DNA of 9,578 nucleotides, from NCBI GenBank assembly GCA_946549155.1, contig CAMNQN010000130.1, forward strand, positions 1 through 9,578, read 5' to 3'. Below, piece after piece: positions 1-7,278 of this stretch; positions within the stretch are counted from its first letter, which is position 1, and the number at the start of each line of letters is the position of its first letter. This DNA comes from an uncultured Lachnospiraceae bacterium. GTDB taxonomy: Bacteria; Bacillota; Clostridia; Lachnospirales; Lachnospiraceae. The notes beneath the pieces were generated by a model. The model made no database searches and was not told the DNA's origin. It saw only the letters and a list, made by a program, of their open reading frames with translations. The translations under genes were made by a program, and so were the position numbers.

Positions 1-396
1 CCGCGGCATTTTCACCGGCACAAAGGACATGCTCTTATCTTTCGGCGGCTTTAACGGGTAATCCGTCCAGAACTCGAAATGGTGACGGTTTCGCCCCTTG
101 TGGTGCAGCCAGGCGTAAGAATAGCCCCTGGCCTCCCGCTCCCCATTGTTAGGACTGCGGGTTCCGTTCTGATAATACCGGCATCCTGCCAAAAATTCTG
201 CAGGTGTATATTTGGACATATCATGCATGATTCCCTGATAGTACAATCCCACGGCGAAGCAGTGTTTCATGACCAGCAGCTTGTGCTCCGTAATGGTCTT
301 AAAGTGGCCCAGGGCCTTCTCCGGCGTAATCATACCGTTCTGCATTGCTTTCTGCCCGCCGCTTTTTCGTTCAAATTCCGTTTTTCTTTCTTCCAT
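1..396 (-). CDS. DUF5662 family protein, partial (3' end outside window)
   Basis: The frame is open from ATG at 396 to the left edge, giving 132 codons, so the C-terminus is missing. The protein resembles the DUF5662 family of Clostridia, recognised from memory of its conserved blocks. These are an N-terminal HFKTITEHKLLVMKHC block (residues 31-46), a GIMHDMSKY block (55-63, with H58-D59), the segment TRSPNNGERE (79-88), and a His-rich LHHKGRNRHHFEFW block (97-110). The His-Asp pair and the His clusters suggest a metal site like that of HD-type proteins, but this is inference and no activity is known to me. The start is supported by GGGGAGTGAGGG just upstream. It lies 24 bp behind the GH13 gene on the same strand and is probably the last visible gene of that operon. 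DUF5662 assignment is fairly sure; function is unknown. Confidence 0.75.
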   Translation of the reverse strand, partial: MEERKTEFERKSGGQKAMQNGMITPEKALGHFKTITEHKLLVMKHCFAVGLYYQGIMHDMSKYTPAEFLAGCRYYQNGTRSPNNGEREARGYSYAWLHHKGRNRHHFEFWTDYPLKPPKDKSMSFVPVKMPR

Positions 397-420
397 CTGC
401 CCTCACTCCCCATACACGGA

Positions 421-2394
421 TTAGTCCTGGGACTTTCCTGCAGCCATACTCTCTGTTTTCATTTCCGTTTTATTATCTCCATTCTTTTTCTTCATCCTGC
501 TGCTGACTAAAATCTGAACACACCGGGACGGAACGGTAAACTCCCGCCTGGGAAGAAGGTTCTCCTCCCCCTGGGCCCTGTCCGTATCCAGAACCTTTTT
601 CCAGCCAAGCCCTTCCGGCAGATAGGGCAGAGCCATCTTCTGAGGCTCCCAATGAAAATTGCAGGCTATGTAAATAAATTCCTCCTGGCCGGCATACTGT
701 CCGCAGTACATAATCCCCACATGCCGGTTCGCCGGCTCAAAGCCTCCATACCAGGCCCGGCTTCCATGCCAGGAAATGTCCGGATATCCGATGGAACGGG
801 TATCGCCGCCCGCCAGGGGCTGCCCCATATGAAGGATCCGGTGTTCCTTCCGGAAACGGATCAGCTCCTTCACAAACTCCTTCAGTTCCTCTCCCGCCTT
901 TTCCCTGCTCCAGTCCACCCAGGATACCGGACTGTCCAGGCAGTAGGGATTATTATTTCCTCCCTGGGAATTGCCAAATTCATCCCCGGCCAAAATCATG
1001 GGCGTGCCCTGCGCCAGCAGCAGCACAGCGAGGGCATTTTTCATCTGACGCAGCCGCAGCTCCAGGATTTTTTTCTTCCGGGTGCTCCCTTCTGCTCCGC
1101 AGTTCCAGCTGTAATTATACGCCGGGCCGTCCTGCCCCAGCTCTCCGTTCTCCTCGTTATGCTTCTTATCATAAGAGACCAAATCCAGCAGCGTAAACCC
1201 GTCATGGTCAGTAATATAGTTGATTACACCACTCTCCTGAGGATTATACCGCATCCGCCCCGTAAACGCCGGAAGCATGTCCTCGTCTCCCTTCAGTATT
1301 CGCCGCACGTCCGTCTTAAAGCCATCATGATATTCTGCCAGTGTCCGCACCGCTATCTGCTTTCCCTCCGGATAAAGCTGACTGACCGGAAAATATCCGG
1401 AGATCCGTTTAACCGTTTCCAGGAAAGGATTGCGTGCTACGCGGTTGGCCGCCTCCTGATTCATCATGAGGTGGAAGCCGTCCACATGGTACTCCTGCAG
1501 CCACCACACCAGACAGTCATTCACCATGGTCAGATCCACCGGATCAGGAAAGCAAAACTGCATCACCACTTCCATCCCGTTCTCGTGAAACGCTCTCACC
1601 ATGGACTTAAACTCCCGGTCCGGCCTCCCGGTGGCGCAATAGGCCGCCTTAGGCGCAAAATAATACCCTGGCGTATATCCCCAGTAATTCAGCTTCTTTC
1701 CGGCTTCCTCCCTGTCCGTCAAAAAGGAAGCTCCCCCCAGGGCCGTGCTCCCCTGGAGGCTATTTTCCATTTTCATTGACGGCGGCACCCTTCCGATCCC
1801 TCTGTCCGCCATAATCTCGTTAAATTCATAGGCCGGCATTAAAATCACCTGATTAACGCCCAGCTCCCTCAGATAGGGGATCTTCTCCTGCAGTCCCAGA
1901 AAGGTCCCCTTGTGATAAACTCTTGAATTTTTCTGTTTCGTAAATCCTCTCACATGAAGCTGATAGGAAATCACATCCTCATAGGGAATCCCCGGCTGCC
2001 GCTCCTTCGTTCCCCACTCAAAATCCGGCGATACAAAGCCGCCCCGAATCTGATGCTCGCTTCGCTCTCCGCTATACCCGAACTCTTCCCTTCCCACCAC
2101 CAGACGGGCCATCGGATCCACCATCACCTGGTTTCCGATGCGGAAATTGTATTCCAGATATCTTGGGGAGATGCCTTTCACCTTCATGGATCTCACCGCC
2201 CCCATACAGGGCTGCTCCGGAAATGGAATTTCCTCCAGAATCTCCTCGGTTCCCTTCCGGTATAAAATCAAACTAGCCGCAGCTTTCAGATGCACCTCAG
2301 CCGAAAATAGAATACCATCCCGTTCCACCTGCGCCCCCAGACTGCCGCAGCGGCATGGTATGGCGGAAATCTGTCTGTCCCTCTTCCCTGTCAT
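421..2394 (-). CDS. GlgX/isoamylase-type GH13 protein with degenerate active site (likely pseudoenzyme)
   Basis: This 657-aa protein has a CBM48-like N-terminal beta domain (about 1-125), a GH13 barrel (about 135-520) and a C-terminal beta domain to about 633, followed by a hydrophilic tail of about 24 residues. It is clearly related to glycogen debranching enzymes of the GlgX/isoamylase group. Matching blocks are NYWGY (236-240), the KHNEENGELGQDG block (411-423), SWNCGAEG (429-436), TPMILAGDEFG (464-474), QGGNNNPYC (477-485) and HDGFTL (397-402). Against the GH13 consensus, region I (DVVFNH) reads QFCFPD at 279-284. Region II (GFRFD) reads GFHLM at 306-310, so both the invariant Arg and the nucleophile Asp are gone. 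The acid Glu may survive as E343 and the region IV Asp as D398. Hydrolysis is therefore unlikely; glycan binding or a regulatory role is possible. The ribosome binding site TAAGGAGGG includes the exoA stop codon, which suggests translational coupling. Confidence 0.88.
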   Translation of the reverse strand: MTGKRDRQISAIPCRCGSLGAQVERDGILFSAEVHLKAAASLILYRKGTEEILEEIPFPEQPCMGAVRSMKVKGISPRYLEYNFRIGNQVMVDPMARLVVGREEFGYSGERSEHQIRGGFVSPDFEWGTKERQPGIPYEDVISYQLHVRGFTKQKNSRVYHKGTFLGLQEKIPYLRELGVNQVILMPAYEFNEIMADRGIGRVPPSMKMENSLQGSTALGGASFLTDREEAGKKLNYWGYTPGYYFAPKAAYCATGRPDREFKSMVRAFHENGMEVVMQFCFPDPVDLTMVNDCLVWWLQEYHVDGFHLMMNQEAANRVARNPFLETVKRISGYFPVSQLYPEGKQIAVRTLAEYHDGFKTDVRRILKGDEDMLPAFTGRMRYNPQESGVINYITDHDGFTLLDLVSYDKKHNEENGELGQDGPAYNYSWNCGAEGSTRKKKILELRLRQMKNALAVLLLAQGTPMILAGDEFGNSQGGNNNPYCLDSPVSWVDWSREKAGEELKEFVKELIRFRKEHRILHMGQPLAGGDTRSIGYPDISWHGSRAWYGGFEPANRHVGIMYCGQYAGQEEFIYIACNFHWEPQKMALPYLPEGLGWKKVLDTDRAQGEENLLPRREFTVPSRCVQILVSSRMKKKNGDNKTEMKTESMAAGKSQD

Positions 2395-2408
2395 TGGCGT
2401 TTCCCTCC

Positions 2409-3167
2409 TTACAGCAGCTTGATATCCAGTTCCACCGGACAGTGATCGGAACCGAATACCTCCGTATGTATCTTTGCGTCCTCCAGCTTATCTTTTAAAC
2501 ATTCCGACACACAGAAATAGTCGATCCGCCACCCCGCGTTCTTCTCCCGGGCCTTAAAACGGTAGGACCACCAGCTGTATACCTCCTTCTGTTCCGGATA
2601 GAAATAGCGGTAGGTATCGATAAATCCGGCGTTCAGCATAGCGGTACACTTCGCCCGCTCCTCATCGGTGAAGCCGGCATTTTTCCGGTTTGTTTTCGGA
2701 TTTTTCAGATCAATCTCCTCATGGGCCACATTTAAATCCCCGCAGAAAATCACCGGCTTGCGTTCCTCCAGCCCTTTTAAGTAGGCCAGGAAATCATCCT
2801 CCCACTTCATGCGGTAGTCCAGTCTTGCCAGCTCATTCTGGGAATTGGGCGTATACACCGTCACCAGATAAAAGGTCTCATACTCCAGGGTGATTACCCG
2901 CCCCTCCTGATCGTGCTCCTCTATCCCAATGCCATAGGCTGCAGACAGGGGCTTTTTCTTCGTAAATACCGCCGTGCCGGAATACCCCTTCTTCACCGCA
3001 TAGTTCCAATACTGCTCATAGCCCGGTGTTTCCAGCACAAGCTGCCCTTCCTGAAGCTTACTCTCCTGAATACAGAAAATATCCGCGTCAATCTCCTTCA
3101 TAAAATCTAAAAAGCCCTTCTGCACACAGGCTCTAAGTCCATTTACATTCCAGGAAATTAGTCTCAT
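2409..3167 (-). CDS. exoA: Exodeoxyribonuclease III (AP endonuclease, ExoA/XthA family)
   Basis: This 252-aa cytosolic protein is of full family length. It belongs to the Mg2+-dependent endonuclease/exonuclease/phosphatase superfamily and would cut DNA 5' of abasic sites in base excision repair, with 3'-5' exonuclease and 3'-phosphatase activity. The sequence starts MRLISWNVNGLR, with N7 as a metal/active-site Asn. It contains IQESKLQ (metal ligand E35), VTVYTPNS (Y105), FCGDLNVAHEEIDL (D144 and N146), WRIDYFCVS (D216) and a terminal GSDHCPVEL (D241-H242), so every expected catalytic residue is present. The start is supported by AGGAGAAGGAG just upstream. It is the first gene of the operon running leftward; the GH13 gene begins 14 bp beyond its stop. 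A perfect 16-bp palindrome lies about 34 bp upstream of the start. Confidence 0.96.
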   Translation of the reverse strand: MRLISWNVNGLRACVQKGFLDFMKEIDADIFCIQESKLQEGQLVLETPGYEQYWNYAVKKGYSGTAVFTKKKPLSAAYGIGIEEHDQEGRVITLEYETFYLVTVYTPNSQNELARLDYRMKWEDDFLAYLKGLEERKPVIFCGDLNVAHEEIDLKNPKTNRKNAGFTDEERAKCTAMLNAGFIDTYRYFYPEQKEVYSWWSYRFKAREKNAGWRIDYFCVSECLKDKLEDAKIHTEVFGSDHCPVELDIKLL

Positions 3168-3200
3168 TTTTGGTCTCCTTCTCCTATACTTTACACAGCA

Positions 3201-3216
3201 ATACTAAATTTAGTAT
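3201..3216. promoter_or_regulatory. 16-bp perfect palindrome, possible operator
   Basis: ATACTAAATTTAGTAT is its own reverse complement over 16 bp. It lies between exoA (minus) and the DUF1292 gene (plus), about 34 bp upstream of the exoA start. TATACT on the minus strand overlaps it and could act as a -10 element for exoA, although no good -35 is visible. On the plus strand, TTTACA (3190-3195) and TATAAC (3214-3219) at 18-bp spacing also flank or overlap it. This placement suits a dimeric repressor site, but the regulator is unknown, and an AT-rich palindrome can occur by chance. Confidence 0.4.
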
Positions 3217-3270
3217 AACATTTCTTTCCCCGTTTTCCTACCCCCAGTTAAAATTCTTTTTAAGAGATGA

Positions 3271-3299
3271 TTGCAATTCTTTGCCACATCTGTTAAAGT
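3271..3299 (+). promoter_or_regulatory. Candidate promoter for the DUF1292 gene
   Basis: TTGCAA (3271-3276) is followed by a 17-bp spacer and TAAAGT (3294-3299). The spacer ends in TGT, giving an extended -10 (TGn). Each hexamer matches 4 of 6 consensus bases. Transcription would begin near 3306 and leave a leader of about 90 nt that contains the two hairpins annotated separately. The alternative TTTACA/TATAAC pair at 3190-3219 would give a leader of about 170 nt. Confidence 0.35.
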
Positions 3300-3317
3300 G
3301 TATCTGATACAAGCGAA

Positions 3318-3366
3318 GCACTGCTGAGTAAAGCTGTGCCAAACCGGCTGATCCGAAACGGCAGCC
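3318..3366 (+). other. Two adjacent hairpins in the DUF1292 gene leader
   Basis: The first hairpin pairs GCAC-T-GCT (3318-3325) with AGC-T-GTGC (3332-3339) around the loop GAGTAA, with one T-T mismatch. The second pairs GGCTG (3346-3350) with CAGCC (3362-3366) around an 11-nt loop. Both fall between the candidate promoter and the start codon at 3398. They match no riboswitch class that I recognise. A structured leader is possible, but the stems are short. Confidence 0.3.
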
Positions 3367-3397
3367 AGACAAAAAGATGAATTGAGAGGTATCTGAA

Positions 3398-3772
3398 ATG
3401 AGCGAGAATAATTCCTGCAACGGAAATTGCGAAAGCTGCGGCTCCGACTGCACAGCCACCGGTGAAAACGGCGCTACCGTAACCTTAGACCTGGACGATG
3501 GTTCCAGAGTAGAATGTGCCGTGCTGACTATCTATCAGGCTGCCGGCAAAGAATACATTGCCCTGCTCCCCCTTAATGAAAACGGAGAAAATGAGGACGG
3601 AGAGGTCTATCTGTACCGCTTCTCCCAGACCGACGGCCAGCCCACCCTGGAAAATATCGAAGATGACGACGAGTACGAAGCAGCCTCCGATGGCTTCGAC
3701 CAGTGGCTGGATGACCAGGAATATGATGATCTGGTGTACTGCGACGGGGAGGAAGAAACACAGTTCCAGTAG
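3398..3772 (+). CDS. DUF1292 domain protein with N-terminal Cys cluster
   Basis: This very acidic 124-aa protein matches the small DUF1292 (YrzB-like) family found across Bacillota. The domain spans about residues 24-108: VTLDLDDGSRVECAVL, then a YIALLPLN strand, then GEVYLYRFSQ and a DDDEYEAASDGFDQWLDD stretch, the usual order of DUF1292 blocks. Ahead of it, C7, C11, C14 and C18 (C-x3-C-x2-C-x3-C) could bind a metal, although the acidic domain itself has no known catalytic motif. The start has GAGAGG eight bases upstream. It stands alone on the plus strand between two minus-strand operons and ends before a clear terminator. Family assignment is firm; the molecular function is not known. Confidence 0.9.
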   Translation: MSENNSCNGNCESCGSDCTATGENGATVTLDLDDGSRVECAVLTIYQAAGKEYIALLPLNENGENEDGEVYLYRFSQTDGQPTLENIEDDDEYEAASDGFDQWLDDQEYDDLVYCDGEEETQFQ

Positions 3773-3825
3773 TCCTGCCGATGGCCAATGCAGCCAATTC
3801 TCTTAAATAATACAAAGCATACCCA

Positions 3826-3864
3826 GGGACCGGCCCTTTCCTTTCGCCGGTTCCGTTTTTATTT
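3826..3864 (+). terminator. Rho-independent terminator after the DUF1292 gene
   Basis: GGGACCGGC (3826-3834) pairs with GCCGGTTCC (3846-3854), nine pairs including one G-U, around an 11-nt loop. A G and then TTTTTATTT follow on the plus strand. The T tract overlaps the stop codon of the convergent helicase gene. Read on the minus strand, the stem is followed by a less uniform T-containing stretch, so termination of the helicase transcript here is less certain. Confidence 0.8.
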
Positions 3865-5691
3865 GTCCTCCCCAATCCCCTCTAAAAAGCGTGATATTTC
3901 CGCTCTCTTTCCATACCGCTCTCTGATATAAAACAGACGCAGCCTCTTTTTCGCCCTGGTCATCCCCACATAGAACAGCCGGCGCTCCTCCTCAATATCC
4001 GGTTCCAGCACCGCCTTCCTGTGAGGAATCACTTCCTCATTCACATCCAGGATAAACACCTGGCTAAATTCCAGCCCTTTGGAGCTGTGCAACGTAGACA
4101 GTGTCACCGCGTCCTCTGACCGATCCCGTTCCTGCCGCTGCTCTTCCAGCGCCCTTCTGTACTCCTGGATATGGGCGAACCACTCCGGATGCGTCTTAAA
4201 ATTCCGGGCGCTCTCCTGCAGCTCCTCCAGGGTTTCCAGCAGCTCCTCCGCCTTAATCCGCCGAAACTGCGCATATTCCTTCAGGTACTCCTCATACTCC
4301 ATACCGTGGCGGATATAATTCACCGCCGCGTAGGGCTGCATATGTTTTACGATTTTCAGATCAGCTTCCAGCTTATCGATCCGCTGCACCATCCAGGGCT
4401 TGTCCTCGTACCAGGTCCGCAGCCGTTCAAAATCCACCTGCGGTTCCTCCACACACTCCCGGCTGATATAACGCTTCGGCCGGTTCATCACCCGCAAAAA
4501 GTCTTTCCGTTCCAACCTTCCCAGAGACAGCCGCAGGTAAGCCAGAATATCCCCGGCAATCCAGTGGTCATACAAATTCGGCATACGGTCTCTCATCTGA
4601 AAGGGAATCTGAAATTCCATCAGCTTCTCCGCCGCAAACCGCCCGCCTGTATTGGTTCTGGTAAGCACCGCCAGATCCGAATAGGAATATCCTGCCTTCA
4701 CCTCATCCCGGATACACTTCACCAGGTAATTGGCCTCCTGCTCCTGGCTCTTAAAGGCCCGCACCTCCACCGGCGCTCCGCCCGGGGTAACACACCGGAT
4801 CTTCTTTGGATACCGGTTCTGATTTTCCCGGATCACCAAATCCGCCGCCTCCTTGATCGTGGAAGCAGAGCGGAAATTTTCTTCCAGCAAAATCTGCTCC
4901 GCCTGCGGGTAATCTCTTCCAAAATTCAGCATAATCTCCGGCTTCGCCCCACGGAAACGGTAGATGGACTGATCATCATCCCCCACAATAAACAGGTTTT
5001 GTTCCGGCTCCGCCAGCATCCGCACAATCTCATACTGAAGCTGGTTAATATCCTGAAATTCATCCACCAAAATATAACGGAAATGGCGCTGCCACTGGGC
5101 TAAAATATCCTTCCGCTCCCGAAAAAGCTGATAGCAGTATACCAGCATATCATCAAAATCAATAAGGCCTTTTCCGGACAGGAAGTCCTGATACTTCTCA
5201 AAAATCTGCCGGAAAACCTCCTGGGGACAGCTCCTGGAATAATAATGTTCCAGCGGAATCTGCTCATTTTTTACCAGACTGATCTCTGAGGCAATGTCCG
5301 CCAGAAAGTCCTTTTCATCCTCAAAATCCAGCCTCATTTTCCCTGCAATCTCCGTCAGAAAACGGTATTTCTGCTCTTCCCTCAGAATATTCGCCGCTGT
5401 ATACCGATACGCGCACTTCAAAATCTGAAAAAAGACTGCGTGAAACGTGCCAAAGGTCACCCGGTAACGGGCCCCTCCGCACAGCTTCCCGAACCGTTCC
5501 CGCATTTCCAGCGCTGCGGCCTTTGTGAAAGTGATGACCAGAATCTCCTCCGGGCGCACGCCCAGCTCTTCGATCAGGTACTTTGTTCGATTGGTAATAA
5601 CGAGGGTTTTTCCGGAACCGGGACCTGCCAGAACCATGGCCGGTCCCTTTCCATGGGCGATTGCCCTGAATTGCGATTCGCTAATGTGCAT
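3859..5691 (-). CDS. UvrD/Rep-type superfamily 1A DNA helicase, short form
   Basis: This is an ATP-dependent 3'-5' DNA helicase of the UvrD/PcrA/Rep family with all core motifs: Q motif ESQ (5-7), Walker A GPGSGKT (23-29), Ia TFTKAAALEM (54-63), TFHAVF (82-87), DEFQD (210-214), GDDDQSIYRFRGA (237-249), ENFRS (271-275), TLSTLHSSKGLEF (530-542) and RRLFYVGMTRAKKRL (570-584). At 610 aa it ends soon after motif VI, so it lacks the C-terminal extension of PcrA/UvrD (about 720-750 aa) and is probably a paralogue rather than PcrA itself. I chose ATG 5691 because AGGAG lies four bases upstream and family homology begins at once. An in-frame ATG at 5748 would add 19 residues without family similarity. 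It lies just downstream of gltX and is probably co-transcribed. A repair or recombination role is inferred. Confidence 0.93.
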   Translation of the reverse strand: MHISESQFRAIAHGKGPAMVLAGPGSGKTLVITNRTKYLIEELGVRPEEILVITFTKAAALEMRERFGKLCGGARYRVTFGTFHAVFFQILKCAYRYTAANILREEQKYRFLTEIAGKMRLDFEDEKDFLADIASEISLVKNEQIPLEHYYSRSCPQEVFRQIFEKYQDFLSGKGLIDFDDMLVYCYQLFRERKDILAQWQRHFRYILVDEFQDINQLQYEIVRMLAEPEQNLFIVGDDDQSIYRFRGAKPEIMLNFGRDYPQAEQILLEENFRSASTIKEAADLVIRENQNRYPKKIRCVTPGGAPVEVRAFKSQEQEANYLVKCIRDEVKAGYSYSDLAVLTRTNTGGRFAAEKLMEFQIPFQMRDRMPNLYDHWIAGDILAYLRLSLGRLERKDFLRVMNRPKRYISRECVEEPQVDFERLRTWYEDKPWMVQRIDKLEADLKIVKHMQPYAAVNYIRHGMEYEEYLKEYAQFRRIKAEELLETLEELQESARNFKTHPEWFAHIQEYRRALEEQRQERDRSEDAVTLSTLHSSKGLEFSQVFILDVNEEVIPHRKAVLEPDIEEERRLFYVGMTRAKKRLRLFYIRERYGKRAEISRFLEGIGEDK

Positions 5692-5765
5692 AGTTCTCCT
5701 GTATCTGAAAACGGAGAAAACCGACGCATCGTTCACACCGGTTTTCATCCGCCCCTTCGCTTCCC

Positions 5766-7220
5766 CTACAATGTGCTCAGCAGCTCAATTCCCTTCTTAA
5801 TCCGGGAAACGGTCTCCTCCCTGCCGATCACTTCCATAATCTCCGTAGCTCCGGCAGGAGTCACCTGTTTTCCGGATACGGCAATACGCACCGGCCAAAT
5901 CACGAAGCCCGGTTTGTATCCCTTCTCATCCGCATAAGCCTTCAGTACACCGTAAAGCGCATCGTTGCTGTAATCCTCCAAAGCCTCCAACGCCGGGAGC
6001 AGTTCCTGCAAAACAGCCAGGGATTTCTCCGCGTTGGTTTTCCATTTTTTATTGGTATACAGAGACACATCATACTCCGGCAGCGCTTCAAAAAAGTCTA
6101 CCATCGCCGGGATATCCGGGAAAATCTCAATCCGGCTCTTTACCATCTGGGCGATCTTTTTCAGGTCGTAATCCTTCGTCACCGCCTCCTTCAGGTAAGG
6201 CAGCGCCATCTCATAAAATTTGTCAAAATCCATGGATTTCATGTACTCTCCATTCATCCATTTCAGCTTCTGAATATCAAACACAGCCGGAGACTTACTC
6301 ATATGCCGGTAGTCAAAGGCCTTCACCAGTTCCTCCAGTGAGAAGATCTCCCGATTATCCTCCGGACACCAGCCAAGCAATGCTACATAGTTCACCACAG
6401 CCTCCGTCAGGAAGCCCTGCTCAATCAGATCCTCAAAGGAGGAATGACCGCTTCTCTTGCTCAGCTTCCTGTGCTCCGCATCCGTAATCAGCGGACAGTG
6501 CACATAAACCGGCACCTCCCAGCCAAAGGCCTCGTAAAGACGGTTATATTTCGGTGCGGAGGACAGATACTCATTGCCGCGGACCACATGGGTGATTCCC
6601 ATCAGATGGTCATCCACCACATTGGCAAAGTTGTAAGTGGGATATCCGTCAGATTTGATCAGAATCATATCGTCCAGCTCCGCATTGGGCACCTCGATCT
6701 CGCCATAAATCTCATCCACAAATTTTGTCGTTCCCTCCTGGGGAACATTCTGGCGGATAACGAAGGGGACTCCCTGCGCCAGCTTGGCCTCCACCTCTTC
6801 CCTGGACAAATGCAGACAGTGCTTATCGTAGACCACGATCTCCTTGCCCGCTACCTCCTGTTTCAGGGACTCCAGCCGCTCCTTGTCGCAAAAGCAGTAA
6901 TAAGCCTCCCCTTTTTCAATCAGCTTTTTCGCATACTCCATATAAATGCCCGCCGCCTGACGCTCACTCTGCACGTAGGGACCCACGCCGCCATCCTTAT
7001 CCGGACCTTCGTCGTGAATCAGGCCTGTCTTTTCCAGCGTGCGGTAAATAATATCCACCGCCCCCTCCACATACCGTTCCTGATCCGTATCCTCAATCCG
7101 GAGCATAAAGCATCCATCCTCATGTTTCGCGATCAAATACGCGTACAGCGCGGTTCTCAAATTTCCTACATGCATCCGTCCTGTGGGACTGGGTGCAAAT
7201 CTCGTTTTCACCTTTGACAT
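5766..7220 (-). CDS. gltX: Glutamyl-tRNA synthetase (GluRS)
   Basis: This 484-aa class I synthetase charges tRNA(Glu), and in organisms without GlnRS also tRNA(Gln), in the cytosol. The HIGH-type signature is in PSPTGRMHVGNLRTAL (residues 11-26, HVGN at 17-20). The KMSKS-type signature is KLSKR (252-256). LRIEDTD (40-46) and the GYPTYNFANVVDDHLMGITHVVRG block (192-215) are standard. A zinc site C-x-C (109, 111) with C-x-H (135, 137) is intact. The C-terminal anticodon-binding region is complete, ending IKKGIELLSTL. AGAAGGAG precedes the start. The 58-bp gap from the SEDS gene holds a 5-bp GC stem (7252-7265) not followed by a real T run, so read-through is likely. The helicase start follows after either 17 or 74 bp, depending on which ATG is used. 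Confidence 0.98.
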   Translation of the reverse strand: MSKVKTRFAPSPTGRMHVGNLRTALYAYLIAKHEDGCFMLRIEDTDQERYVEGAVDIIYRTLEKTGLIHDEGPDKDGGVGPYVQSERQAAGIYMEYAKKLIEKGEAYYCFCDKERLESLKQEVAGKEIVVYDKHCLHLSREEVEAKLAQGVPFVIRQNVPQEGTTKFVDEIYGEIEVPNAELDDMILIKSDGYPTYNFANVVDDHLMGITHVVRGNEYLSSAPKYNRLYEAFGWEVPVYVHCPLITDAEHRKLSKRSGHSSFEDLIEQGFLTEAVVNYVALLGWCPEDNREIFSLEELVKAFDYRHMSKSPAVFDIQKLKWMNGEYMKSMDFDKFYEMALPYLKEAVTKDYDLKKIAQMVKSRIEIFPDIPAMVDFFEALPEYDVSLYTNKKWKTNAEKSLAVLQELLPALEALEDYSNDALYGVLKAYADEKGYKPGFVIWPVRIAVSGKQVTPAGATEIMEVIGREETVSRIKKGIELLSTL

Positions 7221-7278
7221 TTTTCATTCTCCTTCTAAATTTTATAATAATCGGGGCTGCCCCCGCCATCTGCCTTTC

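Noticed and set aside
652..1779. Long plus-strand open frame of 375 codons opposite the GH13 gene
   Set aside because: It has no recognisable domain, is rich in His, Arg and Pro in a way typical of antisense translation of a GC-rich gene, and is overlapped throughout by a well-supported gene.
3238..3459. Minus-strand 73-codon frame overlapping the start of the DUF1292 gene
   Set aside because: It has no recognisable protein features, and it overlaps a strong opposite-strand gene and that gene's leader.
4171..5103. Plus-strand open frame of 310 codons opposite the helicase
   Set aside because: It lies fully inside a gene with all helicase motifs. Its composition is typical of a shadow frame and no family is recognised.
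6444..7217. Plus-strand open frame of 257 codons opposite gltX
   Set aside because: It mirrors the conserved gltX coding sequence, with no ribosome binding site or domain of its own.
7252..7265. CGGGG/CCCCG stem between the SEDS gene and gltX as a terminator
   Set aside because: The stem is only 5 bp and is followed on the minus strand by ATTATTATAAAATTT rather than a T run. Strong termination is unlikely.
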